From: JAIXWP01 sp041391745
GTDB lineage: Bacteria; Bacteroidota; Bacteroidia; Flavobacteriales_D; Sanyastnellaceae
Assembly (NCBI GenBank): GCA_041391745.1
Contig: JAWKNK010000006.1
Coordinates: 1 to 64,000, forward strand
Direction of reading: 5' to 3'
DNA: 64,000 nt
Position numbers and translations under genes: made by a program. Position 1 is the first letter of the stretch. The number at the start of each line of letters is the position of its first letter. The notes under the pieces are model-generated. The model saw only the letters and a program-made list of their open reading frames with translations. It was not told the DNA's origin and searched no databases. Shown here in pieces: positions 33,901-42,571 of the stretch.

Positions 33901-35173
33901 TGTTGTAGTAAACAAAACGACGCATACCGAAACGTTCGTTATCAATTGTTTCATCACCATATCCAATACCCAATCCTGAGTATGGAATACCGTTTTGAGA
34001 AACTGCTTCTTGGAAGTCTGATGTTAATGGGTTGTCGATACCGTCCGCATCTTGGTAAGGACCTTCGAAGAAGTCAACACCGACTGCAGGAGGATTCAAT
34101 CCATAACCATTAGACCCTTGACCAGCCTCATCATTACCGTCACCATTGTAACAGTATCCAAGACCTCTTTGAACGTCACAACCAACGTAGTCATCCGCAG
34201 AGTATCCCAAGTCAGAGTCAACCCATGAACCGAAATAAGTTTCAGTCAAAGTTTGAGAACCTTGGTTGATCAATACGTAGTTGTAGAAAGTCATGTTATT
34301 GATCTCATCATTGGTAGTGAATGCGAATGCTTGCGCACGCACTTCCATACCAATTGGTTGACCATTAGATTCCGTGTGAACGTTACCTTTATCATTGAAA
34401 ATCCAGTAGTAAGTTTGGTCACCAAACAGTGGAACCACACTTTCTCTAGTTCTAGTTTTACAATCGATTTCTTTCAAGAAATCATACCATGGATAGTCAC
34501 CATTTTCTGGCTCATAGAATCCACTTCCATCGTAATCATAGAAAGGAGCGAGGTACAAATCTTGTCCAAGACTTACATCTCCTAAAGCTGGGTAGTCGTA
34601 GAAATAAGACGGAATAGAGTAGTCAATACAATCATCTCCACCTGCAAGAACACAATCAAAGTACGCTCTGTGAAGTTGAGCATCTTGTCTCTCAGAGATA
34701 AAGAATTTGTCATAAGCTGTACACACAGCTTCAGACACTTCAGCAGTTCCATCATTTGTCAATGGTCCTGGCCAAAAGTCATTACCGTCGGCACGGAAAG
34801 TAACCGCGGCAAGTTTTAGTTGTTGGTCAGGTGAAACTCCACCCATCCAAAGCGCTCCAGAGTAGATAGCAGAAACACCTCCACCTTTTGGAACTTCATA
34901 AGCTGCCCTGCTCGTTGCACGATCTTGCCACATCGAACCACCGGTTTCGATACGAGCTTTCACGTTGTTCCACTGAAGGTCTTGACGTCCTTGAGCCGGA
35001 GCACAAGCAGCTGCTCTTGTGTTTAATGCAGCAACTCCATGATCATCATGAGTGCTCATTCCTCCACCTCCGTTGTTGTTGGAATTATTACCCATGTAAC
35101 GCATTGCACTGGCGTTACTAATAGTTCCAATTGCGAGTGCCAGTAAGCTGATTTTTTTTAAGATATTCATCAT
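30932..35173 (-). CDS. Very large secreted protein (1,413 residues) with FlgD-like C-terminus
   Basis: The signal peptide (residues about 1-23, ending SNASA) is followed by an Asn/Gly-rich stretch and a long region of extracellular character: many Asp/Asn/Gly/Tyr, such as YDYDGSGFYEPENGDYPWYD, which looks Ca-binding, and paired Cys residues. The last ~90 residues, from VVPNPYYAFSTYE through ITIYDMNGTLVRQFKK to KWFGIMRPVDLDRF, form an Ig-like FlgD/sorting-type domain with a distinctive conserved end. Middle of an operon between a TonB receptor and a PorV-like barrel. Function unknown; an adhesin or surface-anchored binding protein is possible. ATG 35170 is an equally good start. Confidence 0.8.
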   Translation of the reverse strand: MMNILKKISLLALAIGTISNASAMRYMGNNSNNNGGGGMSTHDDHGVAALNTRAAACAPAQGRQDLQWNNVKARIETGGSMWQDRATSRAAYEVPKGGGVSAIYSGALWMGGVSPDQQLKLAAVTFRADGNDFWPGPLTNDGTAEVSEAVCTAYDKFFISERQDAQLHRAYFDCVLAGGDDCIDYSIPSYFYDYPALGDVSLGQDLYLAPFYDYDGSGFYEPENGDYPWYDFLKEIDCKTRTRESVVPLFGDQTYYWIFNDKGNVHTESNGQPIGMEVRAQAFAFTTNDEINNMTFYNYVLINQGSQTLTETYFGSWVDSDLGYSADDYVGCDVQRGLGYCYNGDGNDEAGQGSNGYGLNPPAVGVDFFEGPYQDADGIDNPLTSDFQEAVSQNGIPYSGLGIGYGDETIDNERFGMRRFVYYNIGSNPINGDPDNAPDYYNYMRGIWKNGATMKYGGTGVTGNGGGVTDIDAGYMFPGDTDPIHWGTGGVAMDPWSEETSGNAAGDRRFIQSAGPFTLAPGDYNNITVGVVWARSFSGDPLASVALLKDADDKAQALFDNCFELVSGPDSPDVTVRELENELILMLSNTSEISNNYNETYLEFDASIPENIESLGLSFTPEERYNTFEGYMVYQLLNQDINADELNDITKARLIFQCDVENGVTTIVNYEFDSEIGLPIPTAKVIGSDAGLERSIRITEDEFATGAKTLVNHKTYYYMAIAYGYNNYLEYNPITRAGQARAFISSRKSPFGEIPVIAAIPHKVDPESNGTIQTSNYGDGVAITRLEGRGAGLNNVVVSAASERDILENGTTDELTYVPGAGPVEIKVVDPLRVQDADFELRLTGPEDVTENDPDSLRWQITNLTTGETIPHYRTFKMKSEDVLIDYGISISWGAYELPIASEEFPGSYIPELISSSIEFQNPNYRWLSGISDQEGQTELNWIRSGSDLVLADNPLEQNLYADYDFNTSGSNLPSADPNQDFETVIGGTWAPYALVSFSQEDDGVFYVNAAPANGIVSLANFNATTPIVNSIFNTGTLKPLARMERLNSVDVVFTPDKSKWTRCAVLEMQSNPELAQGYSGEDYSKSKLRKAPSVDKNGKKVGDEGYNDAEGTLNGTQPTGMGWFPGYAIDVTTGERLNMAFGEDSWLTNDNGRDMIWNPTGNLFSEAGAPVFGGQHWVYVFRNLRYEENSTNENFMPRYDEGQHMYSVLSNPSMSNTNWKRLFASCGWVGSALHNENFPMKSIEDGLIPYETRVSIRVSTRYERYSNSTAVLTNPESNGAVNGWRNLYTFSTKGLNPVFNSTATLDSNLDNINVVPNPYYAFSTYETSKLDNNIKITNVPETCTITIYDMNGTLVRQFKKSDPLTSLNWDLKNAKNIPIGSGTYIIHVDVPGVGEKILKWFGIMRPVDLDRF

Positions 35174-35219
35174 TTCTTGGCTATTGAGTTTCTTAATTAT
35201 TTTCTTTCTTGTTTATCAA

Positions 35220-38200
35220 TTAAAAGTCAAAACGGATACCCAAACGGATTTGGCGAGGAGCCGCATAGTTGTAAGGGTTCTGCACATACATTGAGTAGTA
35301 ATTGCGGAAAGAACTTGGTGAGTTTTGCGAGTTGATCAAAGTTTGATATTGAGATGATGCTAAATAACCATCATCATCAGGTGTACCAGTAAAGCGGTAA
35401 ACACCCGCAATGTTTTGTGTATTCAGAAGGTTAGTCACCCACAAATACACATTCAAGTTGGCTGCACGCTTCTTCTCTTCTGTCTTTCCAAATGAAAGTG
35501 AGAAGTTTCTGTCCAACTGAAGGTCAACGTTAAATTGCCAAGGAAGGCGAGCACCGTTCAAAGTACCTTTCGTAGTTGGAGACACTTCACCAGTAACAGG
35601 AGTAGCTACTTGCTGAGAAGTATATGGAGTTCCTGAACCTAGGTTAGCAATCAAGTTAGCACCTGTATTTTCGAAAATTTTCTTTCCAAACCATACTGGA
35701 CCATTGTATTCAGTGCCTTCACCGTAACGGTAGTCAATTGTAGTTACAATTCTGTGGCGCTGATCATAGTTGAATGGAGAAACTGTTCTCAAGTTTGGAA
35801 GACCATTGTTAATCAAGGCCAACTGAGTTTGAGTAGTAGATCCTGTACCGTCTGCAAACTGAAGAGTATAGGAAGCTTTCATCCAAATATTACCAGTTCT
35901 ACGAAGGTCATATGTCAATGTCAAACCTTTTACTGTACCAAAGTCAAGGTTGTCGAAAGTACGGTAGCTTACTGGGTAAGCACCTACGAAACTTCTAACC
36001 TGAATCATATTTCTCAATTCACGGTAGAATGCTTCAACTTTGATTGATGATGTGCGAGAAAGGATCTGTTGGAAACCTAATGCGTAGTCAACAGTTTTTT
36101 CAGGCTTCAAATTCGGGTTATTGATCAAAGCGTTTCTATTTGCGATGTACAAATAGTCAACTGGATTGAATCGGTTTGATTCAGTAGGACGCTGAGTCAA
36201 GATATCATAGTGAGCGAAGAACAATGCCTCATCCGAAATTGGGAATGAGAACGCAATACGTGGCATGATGTTCACTGCCGGATCGTAATCCTTGAATGCT
36301 CTGCTGCTCAATGTTCCAGGACCACCTTTCAATAGAGGATTGATATTACCTCCTGTAGCTACAGTTGAAAGTGGATCTGTTACAACCTGACCTGATGCGT
36401 TATACCAAGTATTACCATCACGGTAACCTGTAACTTGAGTCGGGTTGTTTGAGTCGTTTACGTAAACTACATAGTCGCTACCGATGTTAGAAGGAGGGGT
36501 GAAATCATCACCGAATTGAGAGAAATTAGTTTCTCCAACTGTCGTTCCTTCTCCTACAATATAAGGGTCTTTAAGTACTGACTGGTTAGCATCGTAGCGG
36601 TCAATACGAAGACCTACGTTGAAGATAAGATCGTCGAAAGCGAACTTATCCATGATGTAACCTGATGTGTATATTGGTTCGAACGCTCCAATTGATCTTG
36701 AATAGTACGAATTGTTACCAACTCTGTACTGATCGTTGAAGAAATCATCGATAGAAGTTCTTCCTTTAGTCTTGTTACCAGCGTGGTCATAGCCATAATA
36801 AGTAACATAGTTATTACCCTGGTTCAACAAATCTTCAGCACTGAACATGTCCAGGCTAAGACTTTCTGGATTGATGTTGTCAATGTTGATGTAGTCGCTT
36901 CCGTTTGGATCCAAACCAAGACTTTCACGAAGTCTGTAGTCAAATTGGTATTGACCATCACCAATCAATTGATTAAAATAAACGTAGCTGTTTCCATCTA
37001 CAACAACCGTTGTTGAGTCGTATCCAGAACCAGCAGCGTTGTCCAACTCTCGGATGTGTGAGTTGGTGTAAAGACGACCTAAAGTCCAAAGGCCAACTGG
37101 AGCCAAGGCATAAGCAGCGTCACGGCGTTGTTCAAATTCAAAACCGATAGACAATGCATGGTCACCTAAGTCAGCAGATCCAGCTCCTGAAACGCGGAAC
37201 TGATTCGTGTTGCTAATGCTGTAGTTATTGTTCGGTGTTCCAGCATAGTTCCAAAGATTGTATGTCGCATCTGGAGTATAGCCATTCAAAAGACCATTCC
37301 CTTGAAGGATATTTTCCACAGAAGCATAAGGTAGTGAACCAATGAGTGCAGACAAAGATGGATCATTGATGAAGATCCCTCTTGGGTTTCTGATAATGTT
37401 TCCGTTATCATCGGTATAAAGGTCTGTAATAAATGGTATATCACCAATGGCTGAGAAATATTGATTGGTCAAGGCCGCAGTTTCAGGGTTGTAATCTGAA
37501 GGCGTGAAATTGATATCAATAGACTGTGTACCCGTTTGACGGAAGTATGAACCATTGTACTCATATTGGTTACCGCGGATAATATCGAAGTATCCGATGT
37601 GACCATACTTGAATACATCATCTTGGTGATTTCCGTCTTCTCTCTTACGGTAAGTCTTACTGTAATCCACCATTACAGAATAGAATACATTCTTCAAGTT
37701 GTTCGCTCCAGCTTCTTCAGTAGTTTCAGAATTTTTGAAACGTTGACTAAACTTTGCGTAGGCTCTCCAGTCTAAGTCTGTAGCTCTTTGATTGTTGCTA
37801 GAGTTCATAAGCATATTGCTATAGTTCAGCTCATATGCTCTTGTGAAAGCTCCAGTAGCACCCAAAGTAAGGGTTACGTTTTCAGAAAGGTTAAAGTCAA
37901 CTTTTGCTACGAGGTTAGCAGAACGGTTTCTGTTGTTTAGGTTAGTTTTAACCTTTTCAAAGTCGTTTGCTGTCAAGAAATCAGCATTATATAATGCACC
38001 ATTTCCTGTAGCGTTCAGACGAAGTGGATTCGCGAGAATTTCAGCACGAACGTCATCCTTCATTTTATAGTTACCACCAAACGCTGGGTTAGGGTCAACG
38101 ATATCTGTGTAGTTACCAGAAACGAAGAAACCTACCACAGGGCGGCCTTTGTTTCCTTCCGCATCCTTTTTAAATGCGATAGGACCTGAAAGCGATCCTT

Positions 38201-38981
38201 CTACAAGGTTGTAACCGTAATGGTCAAGACCAACAGCTTTCTCTCCACTTTTGAATCCAGAAGTGATTACTTCGAAACCTCCAGTGTATTTTGAAGAAGC
38301 ACTTCTCAATGCAATGTTTACAACACCACCTGTTGCATCCCCGATGTTAGCAGGAATACCACCTGTGGTAACTGCAACCTCTTCAATAGCTGATTTAGGA
38401 AGGGCTGTACTACCGCGAACTTTGATACCGTCGATATACACCCAGGTAGAACCTGTACGAGCACCACGGATAGAAAGTCCTCCGCCAGTACCAGCACTGC
38501 TTACACCTGCTACAGTAGAAGCAAGTCCAAGAGCAGAACGGCTAGGCATTTTGGCAATCTCTTCTCGAGAAACAGTTCCCCCTGAAGCTCCACCATCCTT
38601 ATCAATCAAAGGAACCTTATAGTCAATGATTTCTACTGCATCCAGCTCAGCACCAGAACTTAGTTCGGCATTGGCAAATGCAATTTTTCCTGAAGAAACA
38701 GGAATTCCCTTTTGGGTTTGAGCGGTGTAGCCCACCATAGAGAATTGCACATCATACGTACCTGGATCGATAGGTTTGATAGTGTATTCTCCTTCGAAGT
38801 CGGTGGAGGCACCGGTTACAAGGTTACCATTCAAGTAAACCACCACATTCGCAAATGGGAGGGGTTCTTTGGTGTCCTTATCAATTACTTTTCCTTTCAG
38901 CGTACCGCTATTGGCCTGAGCCAATGCTCCGGTTACTGAAAATAATACAAGTGCTAGTAGCAAGTAAACTTTTCTCTGCAT
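35220..38981 (-). CDS. TonB-dependent outer-membrane receptor (SusC/CirA-like) with carboxypeptidase-regulatory-like domain
   Basis: 1,253 residues. Signal peptide 1-21 (ends ALAQ). A CarboxypepD_reg-like Ig fold follows at about 24-105 (GTLKGKVIDKDTKEPLPFAN), then a plug domain (MPSRSALGLASTVAGVSSAG, LSIRGAR) and a long 22-strand barrel ending in PRQIRLGIRFDF. It takes up large ligands across the outer membrane using ExbB/TonB energy; the ligand is unknown, and there is no SusD gene next to it, so it is not a standard Sus pair. First gene of a three-gene operon with the large secreted protein and the PorV-like barrel. Confidence 0.92.
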   Translation of the reverse strand: MQRKVYLLLALVLFSVTGALAQANSGTLKGKVIDKDTKEPLPFANVVVYLNGNLVTGASTDFEGEYTIKPIDPGTYDVQFSMVGYTAQTQKGIPVSSGKIAFANAELSSGAELDAVEIIDYKVPLIDKDGGASGGTVSREEIAKMPSRSALGLASTVAGVSSAGTGGGLSIRGARTGSTWVYIDGIKVRGSTALPKSAIEEVAVTTGGIPANIGDATGGVVNIALRSASSKYTGGFEVITSGFKSGEKAVGLDHYGYNLVEGSLSGPIAFKKDAEGNKGRPVVGFFVSGNYTDIVDPNPAFGGNYKMKDDVRAEILANPLRLNATGNGALYNADFLTANDFEKVKTNLNNRNRSANLVAKVDFNLSENVTLTLGATGAFTRAYELNYSNMLMNSSNNQRATDLDWRAYAKFSQRFKNSETTEEAGANNLKNVFYSVMVDYSKTYRKREDGNHQDDVFKYGHIGYFDIIRGNQYEYNGSYFRQTGTQSIDINFTPSDYNPETAALTNQYFSAIGDIPFITDLYTDDNGNIIRNPRGIFINDPSLSALIGSLPYASVENILQGNGLLNGYTPDATYNLWNYAGTPNNNYSISNTNQFRVSGAGSADLGDHALSIGFEFEQRRDAAYALAPVGLWTLGRLYTNSHIRELDNAAGSGYDSTTVVVDGNSYVYFNQLIGDGQYQFDYRLRESLGLDPNGSDYINIDNINPESLSLDMFSAEDLLNQGNNYVTYYGYDHAGNKTKGRTSIDDFFNDQYRVGNNSYYSRSIGAFEPIYTSGYIMDKFAFDDLIFNVGLRIDRYDANQSVLKDPYIVGEGTTVGETNFSQFGDDFTPPSNIGSDYVVYVNDSNNPTQVTGYRDGNTWYNASGQVVTDPLSTVATGGNINPLLKGGPGTLSSRAFKDYDPAVNIMPRIAFSFPISDEALFFAHYDILTQRPTESNRFNPVDYLYIANRNALINNPNLKPEKTVDYALGFQQILSRTSSIKVEAFYRELRNMIQVRSFVGAYPVSYRTFDNLDFGTVKGLTLTYDLRRTGNIWMKASYTLQFADGTGSTTQTQLALINNGLPNLRTVSPFNYDQRHRIVTTIDYRYGEGTEYNGPVWFGKKIFENTGANLIANLGSGTPYTSQQVATPVTGEVSPTTKGTLNGARLPWQFNVDLQLDRNFSLSFGKTEEKKRAANLNVYLWVTNLLNTQNIAGVYRFTGTPDDDGYLASSQYQTLINSQNSPSSFRNYYSMYVQNPYNYAAPRQIRLGIRFDF

Positions 38982-39264
38982 AACAGACAGGTTAAGGTAT
39001 TTCTATTGCTGCGGGTTAAACGAAACGGGCGCTAAAATAATAAATATCCTCGCTTTTAACGGATATTAACCAAATCCGTGTTAAATCGATTGATATAAAG
39101 CGGGTTACAAAATCGCAGTTGACCTTATTTCCCTAATTTTATCTTCCAAGTCGTTATTAAAAACTTAATTTTTCTTCAAAAATACGTTAACGACACAATA
39201 AAGTGCGATTTGTTTTGACCACAATCGGGGAAATCTATACACGTCTGTAGACTGAACAAAATAA
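38982..39264. other. Intergenic region ahead of the TonB operon
   Basis: About 280 bases without a gene. It is AT-rich and must hold the promoter and any regulatory sites of the TonB operon, read on the minus strand. No perfect TAnnTTTG lies close to the ATG, so a long 5' leader or another sigma factor is possible. No riboswitch or tRNA was recognised. Confidence 0.5.
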
Positions 39265-39266
39265 AA

Positions 39267-39286
39267 AAGCCCGTGGAAACGGGCTT
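39267..39286 (-). terminator. Rho-independent terminator after the 100-residue protein gene
   Basis: Hairpin AAGCCCGT-GGAA-ACGGGCTT, extended by T-rich sequence on the minus strand (TTTTTTATTTTG when read out with the hairpin's last bases). Confidence 0.88.
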
Positions 39287-39300
39287 CAAGACATTGATTT

Positions 39301-39603
39301 CTAAATTCTTCGTTTGCGAAACATTCGCTTATACCAAGGCACCGATTTTCCTTGAGAAAGTTTCTGCGCCTTCTTGAGACTTTTCTTCATTCGCTTTTGC
39401 GTTTTCTTGGTCTGAATTTCTTTAATGTGTTCACGATGCCCATCGTACTTAGCTTGAATTTCAGCCTTTTGTGCGGCTTTTCGAGCTTGGGCATTTTCTA
39501 CTGTCTGTTCATCTCCCTTGTCCTTTTTTCTCTTTTGAGCATTCGCTACAGGAGATAGAATCAGTAAAAATCCAAGAATAAGCAGATTTAGGAAAATTCT
39601 CAT
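39301..39603 (-). CDS. Small, very basic exported protein of unknown function
   Basis: 100 residues. The signal peptide (about 1-22, ending VANAQ) is followed by a helical segment extremely rich in Lys, Arg, Gln and Glu (KRMKKSLKKAQKLSQGK), ending KRMFRKRRI. The positive charge would suit binding to peptidoglycan, LPS or nucleic acid, but no family is recognised. It follows the 299-residue gene by 17 bases, so they are probably co-transcribed, and precedes a strong terminator. Confidence 0.75.
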   Translation of the reverse strand: MRIFLNLLILGFLLILSPVANAQKRKKDKGDEQTVENAQARKAAQKAEIQAKYDGHREHIKEIQTKKTQKRMKKSLKKAQKLSQGKSVPWYKRMFRKRRI

Positions 39604-39620
39604 TTCGCGTAAACGTGAGT

Positions 39621-40520
39621 TTAGTAAAATTCGTATGTGAACTTGGTGATAATAATGTCGTGGCTTCGGATATCGTGGTCGAGATAGGCTTCTATGAGCA
39701 TGGTTTCGGTATATAAAACTTCTACTTCCTGTATCATTTCATCTCCAAGGTACCTTTCCATTTTCAATAAGTTGCCCAATTCATCATAGTAATACTTCTG
39801 ACGCTTCACAGACATCGGTGGGCTGTCAATCACAATTTCTTCCAACCAACCTTTTTCATTGTATTTATAAGTCTGGGTGATAGAACGATTGGACATCACA
39901 ATCACTTCTTTCTCCGACACCAAGTATCCCAACTTGTTAATCACAGTTGTAATATTGGAATAGAGGAGTCCATAATTATTGTAGCATGACTTCATTACTA
40001 CAGTATCACTTAGATGATTGTAGCTATAAGATTCTGAATTGATTGTAATCGTCTGCCCTGCTTCCAGTTTCCCTTTTTGTGTGGAAAGGTTTTCACTCTT
40101 ACCATAGTCAAGGCGTTCGACCTTCCCTTCTTTATTATAGAAGAACTTTTTAGTATAAAATCCTCGATTCCCTTGCTCTGTACGTAATTCTACTTCGCCG
40201 AGATCATTTCTTTTGTATTGAATAGTAAGTGAGTCTACGAGGTGCAATACGCTTGTTACTTTGTCCAATTCTTCAAGAAGACCTACTTGGTTGATTTTAT
40301 AAACGTAAACATCAGGACGCTGTTCAATAGGGCGACTGGGGCGCTTGATAGACAGAACACCTGTAATTTTTTTTATTTTATTCTGCCACAAAAACTCTTG
40401 GTTGAAATACATCTCCTCCGAAAAAGCTTTACCTAATCGGTTGTCGATGATTTGTCCATTACTGCTTGAGCAAATCAGAGCAGTGAATACTATAAAGAAT
40501 ACCTTTAAATACTTTCCCAT
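39621..40520 (-). CDS. Exported protein with YD/RHS-like repeats, function unknown
   Basis: 299 residues. Signal peptide 1-22 (ends SSNGQ). The mature part is mainly beta and contains several phrases like YKYNEKGWLEEIVI and YYDELGNLLKMERY, which follow the YD-repeat pattern of RHS-like proteins (Y-x-Y-x-x-x-G-x-L). No toxin or enzyme domain is attached. Overlaps the end of the DUF255 gene by 16 bases, so the two are in one transcription unit. Confidence 0.72.
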   Translation of the reverse strand: MGKYLKVFFIVFTALICSSSNGQIIDNRLGKAFSEEMYFNQEFLWQNKIKKITGVLSIKRPSRPIEQRPDVYVYKINQVGLLEELDKVTSVLHLVDSLTIQYKRNDLGEVELRTEQGNRGFYTKKFFYNKEGKVERLDYGKSENLSTQKGKLEAGQTITINSESYSYNHLSDTVVMKSCYNNYGLLYSNITTVINKLGYLVSEKEVIVMSNRSITQTYKYNEKGWLEEIVIDSPPMSVKRQKYYYDELGNLLKMERYLGDEMIQEVEVLYTETMLIEAYLDHDIRSHDIIITKFTYEFY

Positions 40521-42496
40521 AACTTCTTCATGCTATCTATTGGAAGAGAGCAACTTTTACCTTCGCAAACATAGGCGGTTGTTTTATTCAAGAATCGGTC
40601 CTCAAAAATGGGCAATGAACTTTCTGTTGTTGAATAGATGGAAATCTGAGATGGGTGGTAGCCTTTGTTAAGATCTATCCACCAAGCTTTTGCTTCGCTC
40701 CCCGTCAGAACTACTTCTTTAAAGGAGTGCATCACAAAATCTTGAAGTCGCAACCAATAGGTGTACGAACTTGCATGATTCATTTGTGGGTTTACCTCAG
40801 CAATCATTCCTATCACTCGGTCTTCCCACTGTTGATTTCCAAATATCTTGGATACCTTATATAGTGTTTCTGCAAAGACAGCATTTGAAGAAGGAACTAC
40901 GTTGTCTATTACTTCCTTCTTTCTAGAAATTGTTAGAGGGTCGCGTTGACTAAACCAAAGCAAGTTTCCCTTTGGGTCGCCAAAAATTACAAGAGCATTT
41001 TCAATAAGCCTTACGCATTCTGAGATATACTGTTCATTGGATGTTGCTTCATACAATTCAAAAAGAGCTTTTGATAAAAACGCATAGTCTTCCAGAAATG
41101 CCAATGTACTCTGTTTGTCATCCTTGCATCGGTACAACTGGGCTTCAATTTTATTGTGAGCTAATAATCCTTGAACCAATTTTTCGGCTTCATCCAGATA
41201 GGTGAGTTCATTAGTTGATTTGAAGAGTGAGACAAGACCCGAGATAAACATCGCGTTCCAGGAGGTGATCACTTTAGTGTCGATACCCGGTGCAATTCTC
41301 TTCGATCGGAAATTAACCAACCGAATGTTTATTCGGTTAATAATTTCAGCTAATTCAGTCTCTGAAATACTCAGATGTTTAGCGGTTTCTTTATCATCAA
41401 AATTTCGAAGTAATATGAGATTTTCCTCCCATTCAGCCTCATGTGAAAAGTTATAAATTTTTGAAGCTACTTCAAAGTCATCTTCTAGAACATCGTGCAG
41501 TTCTGGAAGACTCCAGACATAATATTTTCCTTCAACTCCTTCAGAGTCTGCGTCTGCAGCGCTGAAGACAAGCCCACTTTCATTTTTCCAATTTTTTAAA
41601 ATAAAATCAGCGGATTGTTTTGCTATTCTCAAATAGAATTTGGAATTGAAGTGACGTGCTGCATTCGCATACAATTCAATCAGCTGTCCATTATCATAAA
41701 GCATTTTTTCAAAATGCGGAACCTTCCAAATATCGTCTACACTGTAGCGCGCAAATCCTCCTTCAATTTGATCGTAGATGCCACCGAGCGCCATTTTGTT
41801 GAGGGTGATTTTCACATAGTCATTGAAATATATGCTATCAGTTCTCTTAGCATATTGCATTAATAAAAATAAATGCGATGGCATTGGGAATTTGGGAGCT
41901 CTTCGTGCACCACCTTTTTCCATATCGAGGTATTGTTTCCATTCATCAATAAGGGTTTCAAACTTTTCTGAATCTTTTTCAAAGTTGTCCACTCGTGGTA
42001 TCAAATCAATGTGAAATAATCCATCTTCTACTGCCTTTGCATATTCGAGTATTTTTTCATTTTCATTTTTTTTCAAATCGGTGAGATTTCCCAAAATAGA
42101 CATCCATTGCTGAATAGGGAAATATGTTCCACCATAAATAGGACGACCGTCGGGAAGAGTAAATACATTTAACGGCCAACCTCCACGTTGTCCCATGAGC
42201 TGAACCGCATCCATGTAGGTGTGGTCCACATCAGGCCGCTCTTCGCGATCAACTTTGATACATACGAAATGTGCATTCATGAATTCGGCCGCCGATTCAT
42301 TTTCGAACACTTCCCTTTCCATCACATGACACCAATGGCAAGCGCTGTAGCCTATACTCACAAGGACTAATTTGTTTTCATCCGCAGCTTTTTGAAAAGC
42401 TTCTTGTCCCCATGGATACCAATCAACAGGGTTGTGAGCATGTTGAAGTAGGTAAGGACTTGTGGAGAGGGCTAATCTGTTTGTTGTTTGCGACAT
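40505..42496 (-). CDS. Thioredoxin-domain protein, DUF255/SPATA20 (YyaL) family
   Basis: About 663 residues from ATG 42496. An N-terminal thioredoxin-like DUF255 domain (about 1-165) begins SPYLLQHAHNPVDWYPWG and has the redox motif ACHWCHVMEREVFE, followed by VDREERPDVD. The rest is a long alpha/alpha toroid like N-acylglucosamine 2-epimerases, with GGIYDQIEGGFARYSVDDIW and WKVPHFEKMLYDNGQL. The family is widespread; its activity is not settled. ATG 42496 (MSQTTNRLALSTSPYLLQ) is chosen over an upstream start. Contains palindrome copy D. Confidence 0.92.
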   Translation of the reverse strand: MSQTTNRLALSTSPYLLQHAHNPVDWYPWGQEAFQKAADENKLVLVSIGYSACHWCHVMEREVFENESAAEFMNAHFVCIKVDREERPDVDHTYMDAVQLMGQRGGWPLNVFTLPDGRPIYGGTYFPIQQWMSILGNLTDLKKNENEKILEYAKAVEDGLFHIDLIPRVDNFEKDSEKFETLIDEWKQYLDMEKGGARRAPKFPMPSHLFLLMQYAKRTDSIYFNDYVKITLNKMALGGIYDQIEGGFARYSVDDIWKVPHFEKMLYDNGQLIELYANAARHFNSKFYLRIAKQSADFILKNWKNESGLVFSAADADSEGVEGKYYVWSLPELHDVLEDDFEVASKIYNFSHEAEWEENLILLRNFDDKETAKHLSISETELAEIINRINIRLVNFRSKRIAPGIDTKVITSWNAMFISGLVSLFKSTNELTYLDEAEKLVQGLLAHNKIEAQLYRCKDDKQSTLAFLEDYAFLSKALFELYEATSNEQYISECVRLIENALVIFGDPKGNLLWFSQRDPLTISRKKEVIDNVVPSSNAVFAETLYKVSKIFGNQQWEDRVIGMIAEVNPQMNHASSYTYWLRLQDFVMHSFKEVVLTGSEAKAWWIDLNKGYHPSQISIYSTTESSLPIFEDRFLNKTTAYVCEGKSCSLPIDSMKKLWESI
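41319..41338. repeat. Copy D of the ACCGAAT/ATTCGGT palindrome
   Basis: 20 bases: arms AACCGAAT and ATTCGGTT around GTTT. Inside the DUF255 gene, which is coded on the other strand, in a reading frame different from copies A and B. Confidence 0.65.
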
Positions 42497-42545
42497 GTTT
42501 GAAAAAAAAACTAGATGCAAAGATGAGGTGAATATAGTATGCGAG

Positions 42546-42553
42546 TACTTTTG
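42546..42553 (+). promoter_or_regulatory. TACTTTTG -7 box of glyA
   Basis: A perfect TAnnTTTG 18 bases before ATG 42572. It lies downstream of an alternative start, which helps decide for ATG 42572. Confidence 0.6.
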
Positions 42554-42571
42554 TCGCTCAATTTATCCATT

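Noticed and set aside
33638..33979. A 113-codon frame antisense to the large secreted protein
   Set aside because: Composition mirrors the sense codons (Thr/Val/Ile runs); no motif or start signal.
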